DNA from: Nocardioides immobilis
GTDB lineage: Bacteria > Actinomycetota > Actinomycetes > Propionibacteriales > Nocardioidaceae
Length of the DNA: 64,000 nt
Reading direction: 5' to 3'
NCBI RefSeq assembly: GCF_003515065.1
Contig: NZ_QXGH01000017.1
Location: 1 to 64,000 of the forward strand
Shown here: piece by piece, positions 20,064 through 28,405 of the stretch
Layout: every line of letters starts with the position of its first letter
How positions within the stretch are numbered: position 1 is the first letter of the stretch
The notes under the pieces: model-generated
Seen by the model: the letters and a program-made list of their open reading frames with translations, nothing else
Told to the model about the DNA's origin: nothing
Databases searched by the model: none
Position numbers and translations under genes: made by a program

Positions 20064-21085
20064 GCAGCAACACGCCGCGCCGCGGCCTCGGCAGGGGGCT
20101 CGGGTCACTGATCCCCACCGCTCCCCCGGACGCCGCGACGTCCACCGCGACGCTCACGGCCTCCCCGACGTCGGGCGAGTCGGTGTCCGACGGGTCCAGC
20201 ACCTCCCCCACGCCGTCCGGGTCATCGGACGCGACCGCGTCCACGACGGACGGACGACCGCTGGTCACGGTCGACGGCGCCTACTTCGCCGAGCTCGAGC
20301 CCACGTCGATCACGCCGAACCGCGTCCAGCCGCGCCAGGTCTTCGAAGAGGAGGCGATGGAAGAGCTGGTCCACAGCGTGCGGGAGATCGGGCTCCTGCA
20401 GCCGATCGTGGTCCGCGAGCTCGAGCCGGGCTCGTTCGAGCTGATCATGGGCGAGCGCCGGTGGCGGGCGGCCCAGCAGGCGGGGCTGGACAAGATCCCC
20501 GCCATCGTCCGGCAGACCGACGACTCTGACATGCTCCGCGACGCGCTGCTGGAGAACCTCCACCGCGCCCAGCTCAACCCGCTCGAGGAGGCGTCGGCGT
20601 ACGCCCAGCTCCTCGAGGACTTCGGCTGCACCCACGACGAGCTCGCCCAGCGGATCGGCCGCTCGCGCCCGCAGATCAGCAACACCCTCCGGCTCCTGAA
20701 GCTGAGCCCGGCCGTCCAGCGGCGGGTCGCCGCCGGTGTCCTGTCCGCGGGTCACGCCCGCGCCCTGCTCGCGGTGGTCGACGGGGAGGTCCAGGACCGG
20801 CTGGCCCAGCGGGTCATCTCCGAAGGCATCAGCGTCCGCGGCCTGGAGGAGATCGTCGCCGTCGGCGACACCGGTACGACGAAGCCCCGTGCCAACCACG
20901 CCCGGCCCTTCGCTCCCGGCCTGGTGGAGATCTCCGACCGGCTGGCCGACCGGCTCGAGACCCGGGTCAAGATCGACCTGGGGAAGGCCAAGGGCAAGAT
21001 CACCGTCGAGTTCGCGACCCTCGACGACCTGCGCCGGATCGTCGACATCATGGATCCGCGCAACCGCGACGACCGCCCGATCTAA
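20060..21085 (+). CDS. parB: Chromosome partitioning protein ParB
   Basis: This 341-residue CTP-dependent DNA clamp loads at parS. It begins with the family signature [13 protein letters not shown], which stimulates ParA, then a Ser/Thr-rich linker (about 20-60), the CTP-binding ParB/Srx domain with [27 protein letters not shown] (GERRWRA is the nucleotide motif), the HTH region [31 protein letters not shown] and a C-terminal dimerisation domain ending [18 protein letters not shown] 20060 overlaps parA by 4 bases. Three parS sites lie within 2 kb upstream. Confidence 0.97.
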   Translation: MSSNTPRRGLGRGLGSLIPTAPPDAATSTATLTASPTSGESVSDGSSTSPTPSGSSDATASTTDGRPLVTVDGAYFAELEPTSITPNRVQPRQVFEEEAMEELVHSVREIGLLQPIVVRELEPGSFELIMGERRWRAAQQAGLDKIPAIVRQTDDSDMLRDALLENLHRAQLNPLEEASAYAQLLEDFGCTHDELAQRIGRSRPQISNTLRLLKLSPAVQRRVAAGVLSAGHARALLAVVDGEVQDRLAQRVISEGISVRGLEEIVAVGDTGTTKPRANHARPFAPGLVEISDRLADRLETRVKIDLGKAKGKITVEFATLDDLRRIVDIMDPRNRDDRPI

Positions 21086-21142
21086 GGCCGACCGGCGCTC
21101 CCACCACGCGCGATGGGGCCTCCGACCTGCACGAACGCTGAC

Positions 21143-21198
21143 ATGTCGACAAAGCGACATCTCGACTTGTCGAGAAGTCGACCTGTCGATGAGTCGCC
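21143..21198. repeat. 8-bp tandem repeat array, seven units
   Basis: Seven head-to-tail 8-bp units with consensus NNGTCGAC: ATGTCGAC, AAAGCGAC, ATCTCGAC, TTGTCGAG, AAGTCGAC, CTGTCGAT, GAGTCGCC. The array ends at the base before the minus-strand stop codon of the aminotransferase gene. The same unit, ending in the same GTCGCC, is found inside dnaA at 14611-14642. Confidence 0.8.
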
Positions 21199-22413
21199 CT
21201 AGCGACGGGTGGCGAGGAACTCGGCGATCCGCCCGATCGCCTCTTCGAGGACGTCGACGTCGGGCAGCGTGACCAGCCGGAAGTGATCGGGCGCCGGCCA
21301 GTTGAAGCCGGAGCCGTGGGTGACCAGGATCTTCTTGGCGCGGAGCAGGTCGATCACGAACTGCTCGTCGTTGTCGATGGGGTAGACCTCGGGGTCCAGT
21401 CGCGGGAAGCAGTAGAGCGCACCCCGTGGGCGGACCGAGGTGACACCGGGGATCTCGTTGAGGAGCCGGTGGGCGAGCATGCTCTGCTCGTAGAACCGGC
21501 CACCGGGCACGATCAGCTCGTTGATCGACTGGTAGCCGCCCAAGGCCGTCTGGATCGCGTGCTGCGCGGGGACGTTGGCGCACATCCGCATGTTCGCGAT
21601 CAGGGTGAGCCCCTCGAGGAACTCCTCCGCGATCTCCTTGGGGCCGGAGATCATCACCCAGCCGGCGCGGTAGCCGCACACCCGGTAGGCCTTCGAGAGG
21701 CCGCTGAACGTCAGGCAGAGGACGTCGTGGCCGGCCGCAGCAGCGGCGTGGTGGTGGACGGCGTCGTCGAAGAGGATCTTCTCGTAGATCTCGTCGGCGA
21801 AGACGACCAGCTGGTGCCGACGCGCGATGTCGACCAGCCCCTCGACCATCTCCTTGCTGTAGACGGCTCCCGTGGGGTTGTTGGGGTTGATGATGACGAT
21901 GGCGTGGGTGTTGCTGGTGATCTTGGACTCGATGTCCTCGAGGTCCGGCATCCAGTCGTTGTCCTCGTCGCACCGGTAGTGCACCGGGGTGCCGCCCGAG
22001 AGCGTCACGGCGCCGGTCCACAGCGGGTAGTCCGGGGCGGGGATCAGGATCTCGTTGCCGTCGTCGACGAACGCCTGCAGCACCATCGAGATCAGCTCGG
22101 AGACGCCGTTGCCGATGAAGACGTCCTCGACGTCGGTCTCGCGCAGCCCGCGGGCCTGGTAGTACTGCGCGACCGCCGTGCGCGCGGAGTAGATGCCCTG
22201 GGAGTCGCTGTAGCCCTGCGACTCCGGCAGGTGGTGCATGACGTCCGCCAGGATCGCCTCCGGTGCCTCGAAGCCGAACGGAGCCGGGTTGCCGATGTTC
22301 AGCTTCAGGATGCGGTGGCCCTCGGCCTCGAGGCGCTGCGCCTCGACGAGGATGGGACCGCGGACGTCGTACCGGACGTTGCGGAGCTTCTGGCTCTGGC
22401 GGATCTTGCGCAC
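21199..22413 (-). CDS. PLP-dependent aminotransferase, AlaA-like
   Basis: This 404-residue class I aminotransferase has the PLP-lysine motif FSGLSKAYRVCGYRAGW and substrate-binding INPNNPTGAVYSKE, plus FADEIYEKILFD for the cofactor-binding Asp/Tyr. Its N-terminus (SQKLRNVRYDVRGPILVEAQRLEAEGHRILKLNIGNPAPFGF) is that of AlaA-type alanine aminotransferases (pyruvate/glutamate-linked). It sits alone between parB and a GNAT gene. Substrate is inferred from the family only. Confidence 0.88.
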   Translation of the reverse strand: MRKIRQSQKLRNVRYDVRGPILVEAQRLEAEGHRILKLNIGNPAPFGFEAPEAILADVMHHLPESQGYSDSQGIYSARTAVAQYYQARGLRETDVEDVFIGNGVSELISMVLQAFVDDGNEILIPAPDYPLWTGAVTLSGGTPVHYRCDEDNDWMPDLEDIESKITSNTHAIVIINPNNPTGAVYSKEMVEGLVDIARRHQLVVFADEIYEKILFDDAVHHHAAAAAGHDVLCLTFSGLSKAYRVCGYRAGWVMISGPKEIAEEFLEGLTLIANMRMCANVPAQHAIQTALGGYQSINELIVPGGRFYEQSMLAHRLLNEIPGVTSVRPRGALYCFPRLDPEVYPIDNDEQFVIDLLRAKKILVTHGSGFNWPAPDHFRLVTLPDVDVLEEAIGRIAEFLATRR

Positions 22414-22483
22414 CGGCCCATCCTCGCAGGCCGGGTTCCGCAGCCGCAGGTCGATATCGCCCGCTGGCGCCTACTCTGGTGAC

Positions 22484-23137
22484 GTGGCTCGCACGACGGT
22501 CCCGTTCACGCTCGACCACCTCGACGCCCTCGATGAGCTCGGGGTGCCGTGCCGCAGCTGCCTGTTCTGGGAGCTCGACCCGGTCCGGCGCGGCCGGCTC
22601 GCCGACGCCGAGACCCGGGCCGGGGTCAAGGAGTCCTGGATGTCCGAGGTGCTGCGCGAGTGGGGTTCCTGCGGGCGGGTGGCGCTCGTCGACGGGCAGG
22701 CCGTCGGCTACCTGACCTACGCGCCGCCGTCGTACGTCCCGGGCGCCGCCCAGTTCCCGACCGCGCCGGCGTCCCCGGACTCCGTGCTGCTGATCACCGC
22801 CCACGTCTCCGACGGGTACGACGACGGCGGGATCGGGCGGCTGCTGGTCCAGGGCATGGCCCGCGACCTCGTCGGCCGCGGCGGGATCAAGGCCGTCGAG
22901 GCGTTCGCGCACCGCAGGCGCCGGCTGTCCCCCGAGTCGGGATGCCTGCTGCCGGCGGAGTTCCTCGCGCGGGTGGGGTTCAAGACCCACCGGCAGCACC
23001 CGTTCACCCCCCGGATGCGGATGGAGCTGCGCTCGCTGGTGACGTGGCGGGACGAGGTCGAGGCAGCGTTCGAGCGCCTGGTCGGCGTCGTCCACCCCAC
23101 CAAGCGGCCCACCCCCGCCCACCGCGACCTCAACTGA
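22484..23137 (+). CDS. GNAT-family N-acetyltransferase
   Basis: This 217-residue protein has the acetyl-CoA-binding region LLITAHVSDGYDDGGIGRLLVQGMARDLVGRGGIKAVEAFA, with the G-x-G-R-L-L pyrophosphate loop equivalent. The N-terminal VPCRSCLFWELDP has two cysteines and is typical of an actinobacterial GNAT subfamily. GTG 22484 is chosen because upstream codons overlap the divergent aminotransferase gene and lack family resemblance. The acceptor substrate is unknown. Confidence 0.82.
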   Translation: MARTTVPFTLDHLDALDELGVPCRSCLFWELDPVRRGRLADAETRAGVKESWMSEVLREWGSCGRVALVDGQAVGYLTYAPPSYVPGAAQFPTAPASPDSVLLITAHVSDGYDDGGIGRLLVQGMARDLVGRGGIKAVEAFAHRRRRLSPESGCLLPAEFLARVGFKTHRQHPFTPRMRMELRSLVTWRDEVEAAFERLVGVVHPTKRPTPAHRDLN

Positions 23138-23162
23138 GCGCGCTGCGGGCCCAAAAGGTGGG

Positions 23163-23221
23163 TAGTCCCTGACGTTTCTGTCGTCAGAACCGGAGTTCGA
23201 CGACAGTTTCGTCAGGGACTA
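23163..23221. repeat. Nested inverted repeat, 59 bp
   Basis: The outer arms TAGTCCCTGACG (23163-23174) and CGTCAGGGACTA (23210-23221) are perfect. Inside them CTGTCGTC pairs with GACGACAG, and GAAC with GTTC around CGGA; only TTT/TTT and a single A are unpaired. It lies between convergent GNAT and trxA genes and could be a bidirectional terminator, or a mobile palindromic repeat. Confidence 0.7.
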
Positions 23222-23232
23222 TCGCGCGTGCG

Positions 23233-23559
23233 TCAGGCGATGTAGTCGGCCAGCTCGTTGAGGATCGCGGCCTTCGGGCGGGCGCCGACGATGGTCTTCA
23301 CGACCTCGCCGTTCTGGTAGACGTTGATCGTCGGGATGCCGGTGACGCGGTACGACGCGGGGGTGACCGGGTTCTCGTCGACATTCATCTTCAGGAAGGT
23401 GATCTTGTCGCCGTGAGCGGCGTTGATCTCGTCGAGGATCGGGGCGACCTGGCGGCACGGGCCGCACCACTCGGCCCAGAAGTCCACCAGCACGGGCTTG
23501 TCGGACTTGAGGACCTGCGTGTCGAACTCGGCGTCGGTCACGGCGGGGATGTTGCCCAC
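23233..23559 (-). CDS. trxA: Thioredoxin
   Basis: This 108-residue protein is a complete thioredoxin: VLVDFWAEWCGPCRQVAPILDEI contains the redox-active CGPC (residues 33-36) and GIPTINVYQNGE carries the cis-proline. It reduces protein disulfides and is recharged by the thioredoxin reductase encoded just upstream in the same direction, 76 bases away. Confidence 0.96.
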   Translation of the reverse strand: MGNIPAVTDAEFDTQVLKSDKPVLVDFWAEWCGPCRQVAPILDEINAAHGDKITFLKMNVDENPVTPASYRVTGIPTINVYQNGEVVKTIVGARPKAAILNELADYIA

Positions 23560-23635
23560 GGTTCTTCCCTTCGATGGATCAGCTGGGGTTGTCGGTTCTC
23601 AGTGAACACGAGACGGCTGGGGGTTTGTTCCCTGA

Positions 23636-24664
23636 TCAGACCGGCTGGCCGACGGTGGACGAGACCTCGGCCTCGGTCTCCTCCGCGGAGCCGGCCGAGG
23701 ACGCGGCGTGGTCGAGCATCGCGATGTAACGCTCGGCGTCGAGCGCGGCGGCGCAGCCGGTGCCGGCCGCGGTGATCGCCTGCCGGTAGTGGTGGTCGAC
23801 CAGGTCGCCCGACGCGAAGACGCCCGGGAGGTTGGTCGCGGTGCTCGGGTGCTTGACGAGGACGTAGCCGTTGTCGTCGAGGTCGACCTGGCCCTTGAGC
23901 AGCTCCGAGCGCGGCTCGTGGCCGATCGCGATGAACAGCCCGGTGGCGGCGAGGTCGCGGGTCTCGCCCGTGACGGTGTCGCGCAGAGTGATCGACTCGA
24001 GCGACTCGGCGCCGTTGATCGAGGCGACGTCGGCGTTCCAGATGATCTCGAGCTTCGGGTCCGCGAACGCACGCTCCTGCATGATCTTCGAGGCGCGGAG
24101 GGTGTCGCGGCGGTGGATCAACGAGACCTTCGAGCCGAACCGGGTCAGGAACGTCGCCTCCTCGACCGCGGAGTCGCCGCCGCCGATGACCGCGATGTGC
24201 TGCTCGCGGAAGAAGAACCCGTCGCAGGTCGCGCAGTACGAGACACCGCGCCCAGCAAGGGTTTCCTCCTCAGGGAGCCCCAGCTTCCGGTAGCCCGAGC
24301 CGGTCGCGAGGATCACCGATCGCGCGGTGTAGGTGTCGGTGGCCGTCTTGACGATCTTGATGTCGCCGGTGAGGTCGACCTCGACCACGTCGTCGGCGAT
24401 CAGCTCGGCGCCGAACCGCTCGGCCTGCGCCTTCATCTCGTCCATCAGCTCGGGACCCTGGATGCCCTCCCGGAAGCCCGGGAAGTTCTCGACCTCGGTG
24501 GTGTTCATGAGGGCGCCACCGGCGGTGACCGAGCCCTCGAAGACCAGCGGCGCCAGCTGGGCGCGGGCCGCGTAGATCGCGGCGGTGTAGCCGGCCGGCC
24601 CGGAGCCGATCACGATGACGTTGCGCGGCTCGGTGGGCTGCTCGATCGACTGGGTGTCGGACAT
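23636..24664 (-). CDS. trxB: Thioredoxin-disulfide reductase
   Basis: This 342-residue flavoprotein uses NADPH to reduce thioredoxin. The FAD-binding motif is [20 protein letters not shown], the redox CATC pair sits in [15 protein letters not shown], the NADPH-binding motif is [24 protein letters not shown], and the second FAD motif is [28 protein letters not shown] 24664 (MSDTQSIEQ) is chosen because GAGG lies upstream and the earlier in-frame ATG adds unrelated residues. It forms a unit with trxA; the C-terminal 30 residues are a variable acidic tail. Confidence 0.96.
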   Translation of the reverse strand: MSDTQSIEQPTEPRNVIVIGSGPAGYTAAIYAARAQLAPLVFEGSVTAGGALMNTTEVENFPGFREGIQGPELMDEMKAQAERFGAELIADDVVEVDLTGDIKIVKTATDTYTARSVILATGSGYRKLGLPEEETLAGRGVSYCATCDGFFFREQHIAVIGGGDSAVEEATFLTRFGSKVSLIHRRDTLRASKIMQERAFADPKLEIIWNADVASINGAESLESITLRDTVTGETRDLAATGLFIAIGHEPRSELLKGQVDLDDNGYVLVKHPSTATNLPGVFASGDLVDHHYRQAITAAGTGCAAALDAERYIAMLDHAASSAGSAEETEAEVSSTVGQPV

Positions 24665-24775
24665 AGGGGCCTCAATGCTCGGGTTCGCCTGACAGGGATG
24701 CAAACCCGATCGTAAGGGGCCGCATTCCCTGGGTCTCGCGGACGGCCGCAGACCGACCGCCTCGACCTACGGAGG

Positions 24776-25546
24776 CTAGCTCGGAACGGGCAGGGTCGTG
24801 GAGCGCAGGACGTCACCGGTGCCGCACTGCAGCACCTCGACCACCTGCGACTCCCCCATCGGCTCACGGAACGCCACATAGGCCGGATCACCGTCGTACC
24901 GCACGCCGACGAGGATGCCGCGTCCCCACGACGCGTTCTGACAGGCGAAGCTCTTGGGGGCGTGGATCAGCCCCTTCTGGTAGTCGGCGACGGCCGTGTC
25001 CGCGAGCACGTCGGTCTGGATCCGGGCCAGGTCACGGGTCAGGTGCCGCGAGTGGACGGGGTAGGCCCGGTCGCCGACGAGCTCGCGACCCATCTCCGGC
25101 GACTCGTCCGGGCTGTTCTCGCTGAGCGCGTCGTCGCTGGTGGCCGCCGCGGAGGGTGCATCGGCGGCCGCGTCATCGTCGCCGCGGTCGACCTGGGACT
25201 CCGCCGAACCCGCGTCGTTCGCGCCCTCCGGATCACGCTCGAGCACGGCGCCGACGCCGAGCCCGAGCACTGCCACCGCGGCTGCCGCGCCGAGGAGCGC
25301 CGCGACCCGGTGCCGGCGCGAGCGGGTGATGGGGTGCACGCTCGCGCCGTACCCGGTCGCCTCGGTCAGCTGTGCCTCGTCGACCTGGCGCTCCGCAGCG
25401 AGCCCGGCCAGCGCGTCGTCGAGCCGTGCGACGACGGCGGCCGGCATCGGGGCGGTCTCACGCGCGTCGGACAGCAGCGCGCGGATCCGCGTCTCGTCCT
25501 CGGGGGAGGCAGGAACGAGCTGCTCGTCGGGCTCGTCGGTGGTCAT
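24776..25546 (-). CDS. Putative anti-sigma factor for SigM (RsmA-like)
   Basis: This 256-residue protein has a cytoplasmic N-terminus of about 90 residues (ETRIRALLSDARETAPMPAAVVARLDDALAGLAAERQ), one membrane helix (RVAALLGAAAAVAVLGLGVGAVL, about 86-108) and an acidic extracytoplasmic domain. No zinc-binding H-x3-C-x2-C motif is present. It follows sigM by 27 bases, in the position of the Mycobacterium tuberculosis SigM anti-sigma factor Rv3912, so holding SigM at the membrane is the likely role. That is position-based inference. Confidence 0.7.
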   Translation of the reverse strand: MTTDEPDEQLVPASPEDETRIRALLSDARETAPMPAAVVARLDDALAGLAAERQVDEAQLTEATGYGASVHPITRSRRHRVAALLGAAAAVAVLGLGVGAVLERDPEGANDAGSAESQVDRGDDDAAADAPSAAATSDDALSENSPDESPEMGRELVGDRAYPVHSRHLTRDLARIQTDVLADTAVADYQKGLIHAPKSFACQNASWGRGILVGVRYDGDPAYVAFREPMGESQVVEVLQCGTGDVLRSTTLPVPS

Positions 25547-25573
25547 CGGGGTCCTTGCGTCGGGTCGCGGGGG

Positions 25574-26305
25574 TCAAGCAGTGTCAACGGCGGGGTCGGC
25601 GGTGGGGTCGCCGGGTGGTCCCCGGCGGGACAAGGATCCGACGTCCGGGCTCGTGTCGGGGTTCCCGGTGGCGAGTGTGGGGCTCGCCTCGTCGGCGTCC
25701 GCGTCGAGCAACGGCCGCAGGAGTACGGCGAGCTTGGCCCGCCCGCGCGCACAGCGACTCTTCACCGTGCCCTCGGCACAGTCCAGGATCTGCGCGACCT
25801 CGGCGACCGGGTAGCCCTCCATGTCGACCAGCACCAGGGCGGCCCGCTGCTCGGCCGGGAGCTCCTTGAGCGCGGCGAGGACGTGCGCCCGCCGCTCGCT
25901 GCGCAGGCCGTGCTCCGCAGGGTCGAGCAGCTCGTCGGTCGCGTCGTTGGCGGTGACGACGGATCCGCGCCCGGCCTCGTCCAGGTCGTCGGGCAAGGGC
26001 TCGACGCGCCGTACCTTCGCCGCACGCAGCCGGTCGAGGCAGGCGTTGACGATCACCCGGTGCAGCCAGGTCGTCACGGCAGCGTCGCCGCGGAAGCTGC
26101 CGGCCCGGCGGAACGCCGCGATCAAGCCGTCCTGGAGGCCGTCGGCGGCTGACTCCGGATCGCCCGTGGTGCGGAGCGCAACGGCCCACAGCCGGTCGCG
26201 GTGGCGGGCGAAGAGCAGCCCGAAGGCCTCGGCGTCGCCGGCGACGTGGGCGGCGAGCAGGTCGGCGTCCGTGCGCGCAGCACCGGGCATGGCATCAGCG
26301 TCCAC
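25574..26305 (-). CDS. sigM: ECF RNA polymerase sigma factor SigM
   Basis: This 243-residue protein has sigma region 2 (AEAFGLLFARHRDRLWAVALRTTGDPESAADGLQDGLIAAFRRAGSFRGDAAVTTWLHRVIVNACLDRLR) and region 4 (LPAEQRAALVLVDMEGYPVAEVAQILDCAEGTVKSRCARGRAKL). A tail of about 45 residues (LDADADEASPTLATGNPDTSPD) extends past region 4. GTG 26305 is preferred because GGAGG lies 9 bases upstream; ATG 26290 is an alternative. It is flanked by the pseudokinase gene (11-base overlap) and its putative anti-sigma factor. Targets are probably envelope genes. Confidence 0.92.
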   Translation of the reverse strand: MDADAMPGAARTDADLLAAHVAGDAEAFGLLFARHRDRLWAVALRTTGDPESAADGLQDGLIAAFRRAGSFRGDAAVTTWLHRVIVNACLDRLRAAKVRRVEPLPDDLDEAGRGSVVTANDATDELLDPAEHGLRSERRAHVLAALKELPAEQRAALVLVDMEGYPVAEVAQILDCAEGTVKSRCARGRAKLAVLLRPLLDADADEASPTLATGNPDTSPDVGSLSRRGPPGDPTADPAVDTA

Positions 26306-28244
26306 GCACGACCACCTCCGAGAGCCCGGCTCGGAAGCCGTCCGAGACCGCCGGAAGCGAAGTGAACCACACGATGACGTAGCGACCCGTGACGGCTGCC
26401 GCCGCGCCGTCGGGTGAGACGGGCTCGAGCGTGATCTCGGGGCCGGAGGCCGTCTCGTCCGCGAGCGGTCCGCCGGTCGGGGCCTCGCTCGGCTGGTCGT
26501 CGGTGACGTAGAGCTCGACCTCGGTCGGCGAACCCACCAGCTCGAGCTCGACGGCGGCCACCTCGCGGACGACACCGAGGTCGAGGTAGACGCCGACGCC
26601 GGACTTCAGCGCGGGTGCGACCGGGCCGAGCTGGTCGGAGTAGGTCGACGTCGACCAGGTGGTCGCAGGGTCGCCATCGACCACCAGGGGGACGTCGGAG
26701 TCGTTCTCGTCGCCGGCGCCGAGCGGGTCGAAGGCGAAGGCGACCACGTCCGCCAGCGGGCTGGGCGTCGGCTCCGCGGGCGTCGTCAGTGTCGGCGCAG
26801 TCGTGGGGTCGTCGCGCTCGGCGCCCAGCGGCGTCCGGCCACGGCCGAGGTTGAACGCCACGGCCACACCGAGCAGCAGGGCGAGGGCCGCCGCGACGAC
26901 CATCGCCAGCCGCAGCCAGTTGCGGCCCGGGACCGCGTCGTTCTCGGCGGTCTGCTCCCCGGAGTCCGGACCGTCACCGACGTCCCAGGGCCAGAAGCCC
27001 GCGGCTGCGAGCGAGGCGTCACTGACCTGCAGCGGCTTCGGTACGTCGTCGCGGGGCCGCCGTACCGGGGAGCCCTCGGGCGGCTCGGGCGCGAAGAGCG
27101 GGCGCTCGGGTGGCTCGTCGAACGGCGGCGGGGGCGGGGGCGGCGTACTCCGGGCGCGCAGCCAGGCGACCTCGTCGTCCTCGTCGCCGAAGACCGGCAT
27201 GCCGGCCTCCGTCGGGAGGTCGACGATGTCGGCGACAGAGGGGATCGGCGGGTCCTCGGGTACGGCGACGGTCGGGGGCCCGACGTCCTCGGCCTCCTCG
27301 ACGCGTTCTTCCGCGAGATCGATCGGTGCCTCGGCCGGCGGCTCGGGCCGCGGCTGGGCCCGTTGGAAGTCGTGGGGCGTCATCTCCGGGACCTGCGGCA
27401 GTACGACGGGCCGGATCTCGTTGATCGGCGGGATCGAGTCCGCCAGCGCCTCGGTCAGGCCGGCCGGGTCGCCGAGGAACTCGAGCAGCCGGTCGCGCAC
27501 CGCGCTCGCGGTCGACACGTCGAGCTCGTGGTGGACCGGCCACCGCCGCTTGTGGTGAGCCGCCTCGGTGATGTCGGTCCACAGTGCGTCGAGGGGGCGC
27601 GGTACGCCGGCCCGGACCCGCCGGGGCGACAGCACCGAGTCGTGGTGGTGGGGCGCGGCGGGGACGATCGAGTCCGACGGACCGGGCCAGGTCGCGGTGA
27701 GGGCGCAGTAGAGGAGCCCGCCGAGGTCCTGCCGGTCGTGGTCGAGCCGCCCGGCCGGCAGCCCGTGGAGTGCGGCGTCGACGCAGAGCCCGATCAGCCG
27801 GACCGCGCCGAGCCGGTCGATGAGCACGTTCTCCGGGTTGAGCCGGCCGTGGGCCACCCCGCGTGAGTGGGCGGTCGCGATCGCGCCGGCGACCTCCGCC
27901 GCCAGCCACGCCGACCGACGCGGCCCGAGCGGGCCCCCGTGGGTCACCAGGATGTCGAGGGAGGTGCCGGTGCCCCACTCGTTGACGACGAAGCACCTGC
28001 CGTCACGCATCTCGGCGTCCAGCACCCGCAGGATCCGCGCGTCGAGCACGGTCGCGGACTCGCGCGCGGCCGCCAGCAGCAGTGGCGCTCGGGGGTCCGC
28101 CTCGGGGATCACGTGCAGCGCGACGAACCGCTCCAGGACATGGTCGTGCGCACGCCAGAACCGCCCGCCGCCGCTCTCGGTCAACAGGTCGATCAACCGG
28201 TAGCGGCCGGCCAGCACCTCGCCTGGCCGCGTCGACGTCGTCAA
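26295..28244 (-). CDS. Pseudokinase membrane protein with discoidin-like C-terminus
   Basis: This 649-residue protein has a kinase-like domain (about 12-240) that has lost catalysis: the VAIK lysine is His44 (FVALHVI), HRD is replaced by HGR (132-134) and DFG by Gly-Leu-Cys near 152. A Pro/Glu-rich linker follows, then one membrane helix (445-466) and an extracytoplasmic F5/8-type domain (about 490-645). In Mycobacterium tuberculosis the same pseudokinase-discoidin unit is fused to MurJ (Rv3910), where phosphorylation recruits FhaA to restrain peptidoglycan export; here it is a separate gene after murJ. TTG 28244 is supported by GAGAAGGA; the frame continues upstream into murJ antisense-like codons without family resemblance. 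Confidence 0.85.
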   Translation of the reverse strand: MTTSTRPGEVLAGRYRLIDLLTESGGGRFWRAHDHVLERFVALHVIPEADPRAPLLLAAARESATVLDARILRVLDAEMRDGRCFVVNEWGTGTSLDILVTHGGPLGPRRSAWLAAEVAGAIATAHSRGVAHGRLNPENVLIDRLGAVRLIGLCVDAALHGLPAGRLDHDRQDLGGLLYCALTATWPGPSDSIVPAAPHHHDSVLSPRRVRAGVPRPLDALWTDITEAAHHKRRWPVHHELDVSTASAVRDRLLEFLGDPAGLTEALADSIPPINEIRPVVLPQVPEMTPHDFQRAQPRPEPPAEAPIDLAEERVEEAEDVGPPTVAVPEDPPIPSVADIVDLPTEAGMPVFGDEDDEVAWLRARSTPPPPPPPFDEPPERPLFAPEPPEGSPVRRPRDDVPKPLQVSDASLAAAGFWPWDVGDGPDSGEQTAENDAVPGRNWLRLAMVVAAALALLLGVAVAFNLGRGRTPLGAERDDPTTAPTLTTPAEPTPSPLADVVAFAFDPLGAGDENDSDVPLVVDGDPATTWSTSTYSDQLGPVAPALKSGVGVYLDLGVVREVAAVELELVGSPTEVELYVTDDQPSEAPTGGPLADETASGPEITLEPVSPDGAAAAVTGRYVIVWFTSLPAVSDGFRAGLSEVVVRGR

Positions 28245-28405
28245 CCCCAGTCCTTCTCGTTCGGGCTCGTTCGGGACAGTCCTCGTTCGCGTAGAGCACG
28301 CTGCTGATCCATCGTAGGGTGCCGTGCCCCGCGCCGAGGGGATCTGGGCAGAGACCCCGCGAGCTCGACGCGGATCCGCCGAACGCGAGCCGGCCGGGCG
28401 GGTCG

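Noticed and set aside
20222-23122. 966-codon minus-strand frame spanning parB, the aminotransferase and the GNAT region
   Set aside because: It crosses several conserved genes in other frames; its tandem motif part is just the 8-bp repeat read on the other strand.
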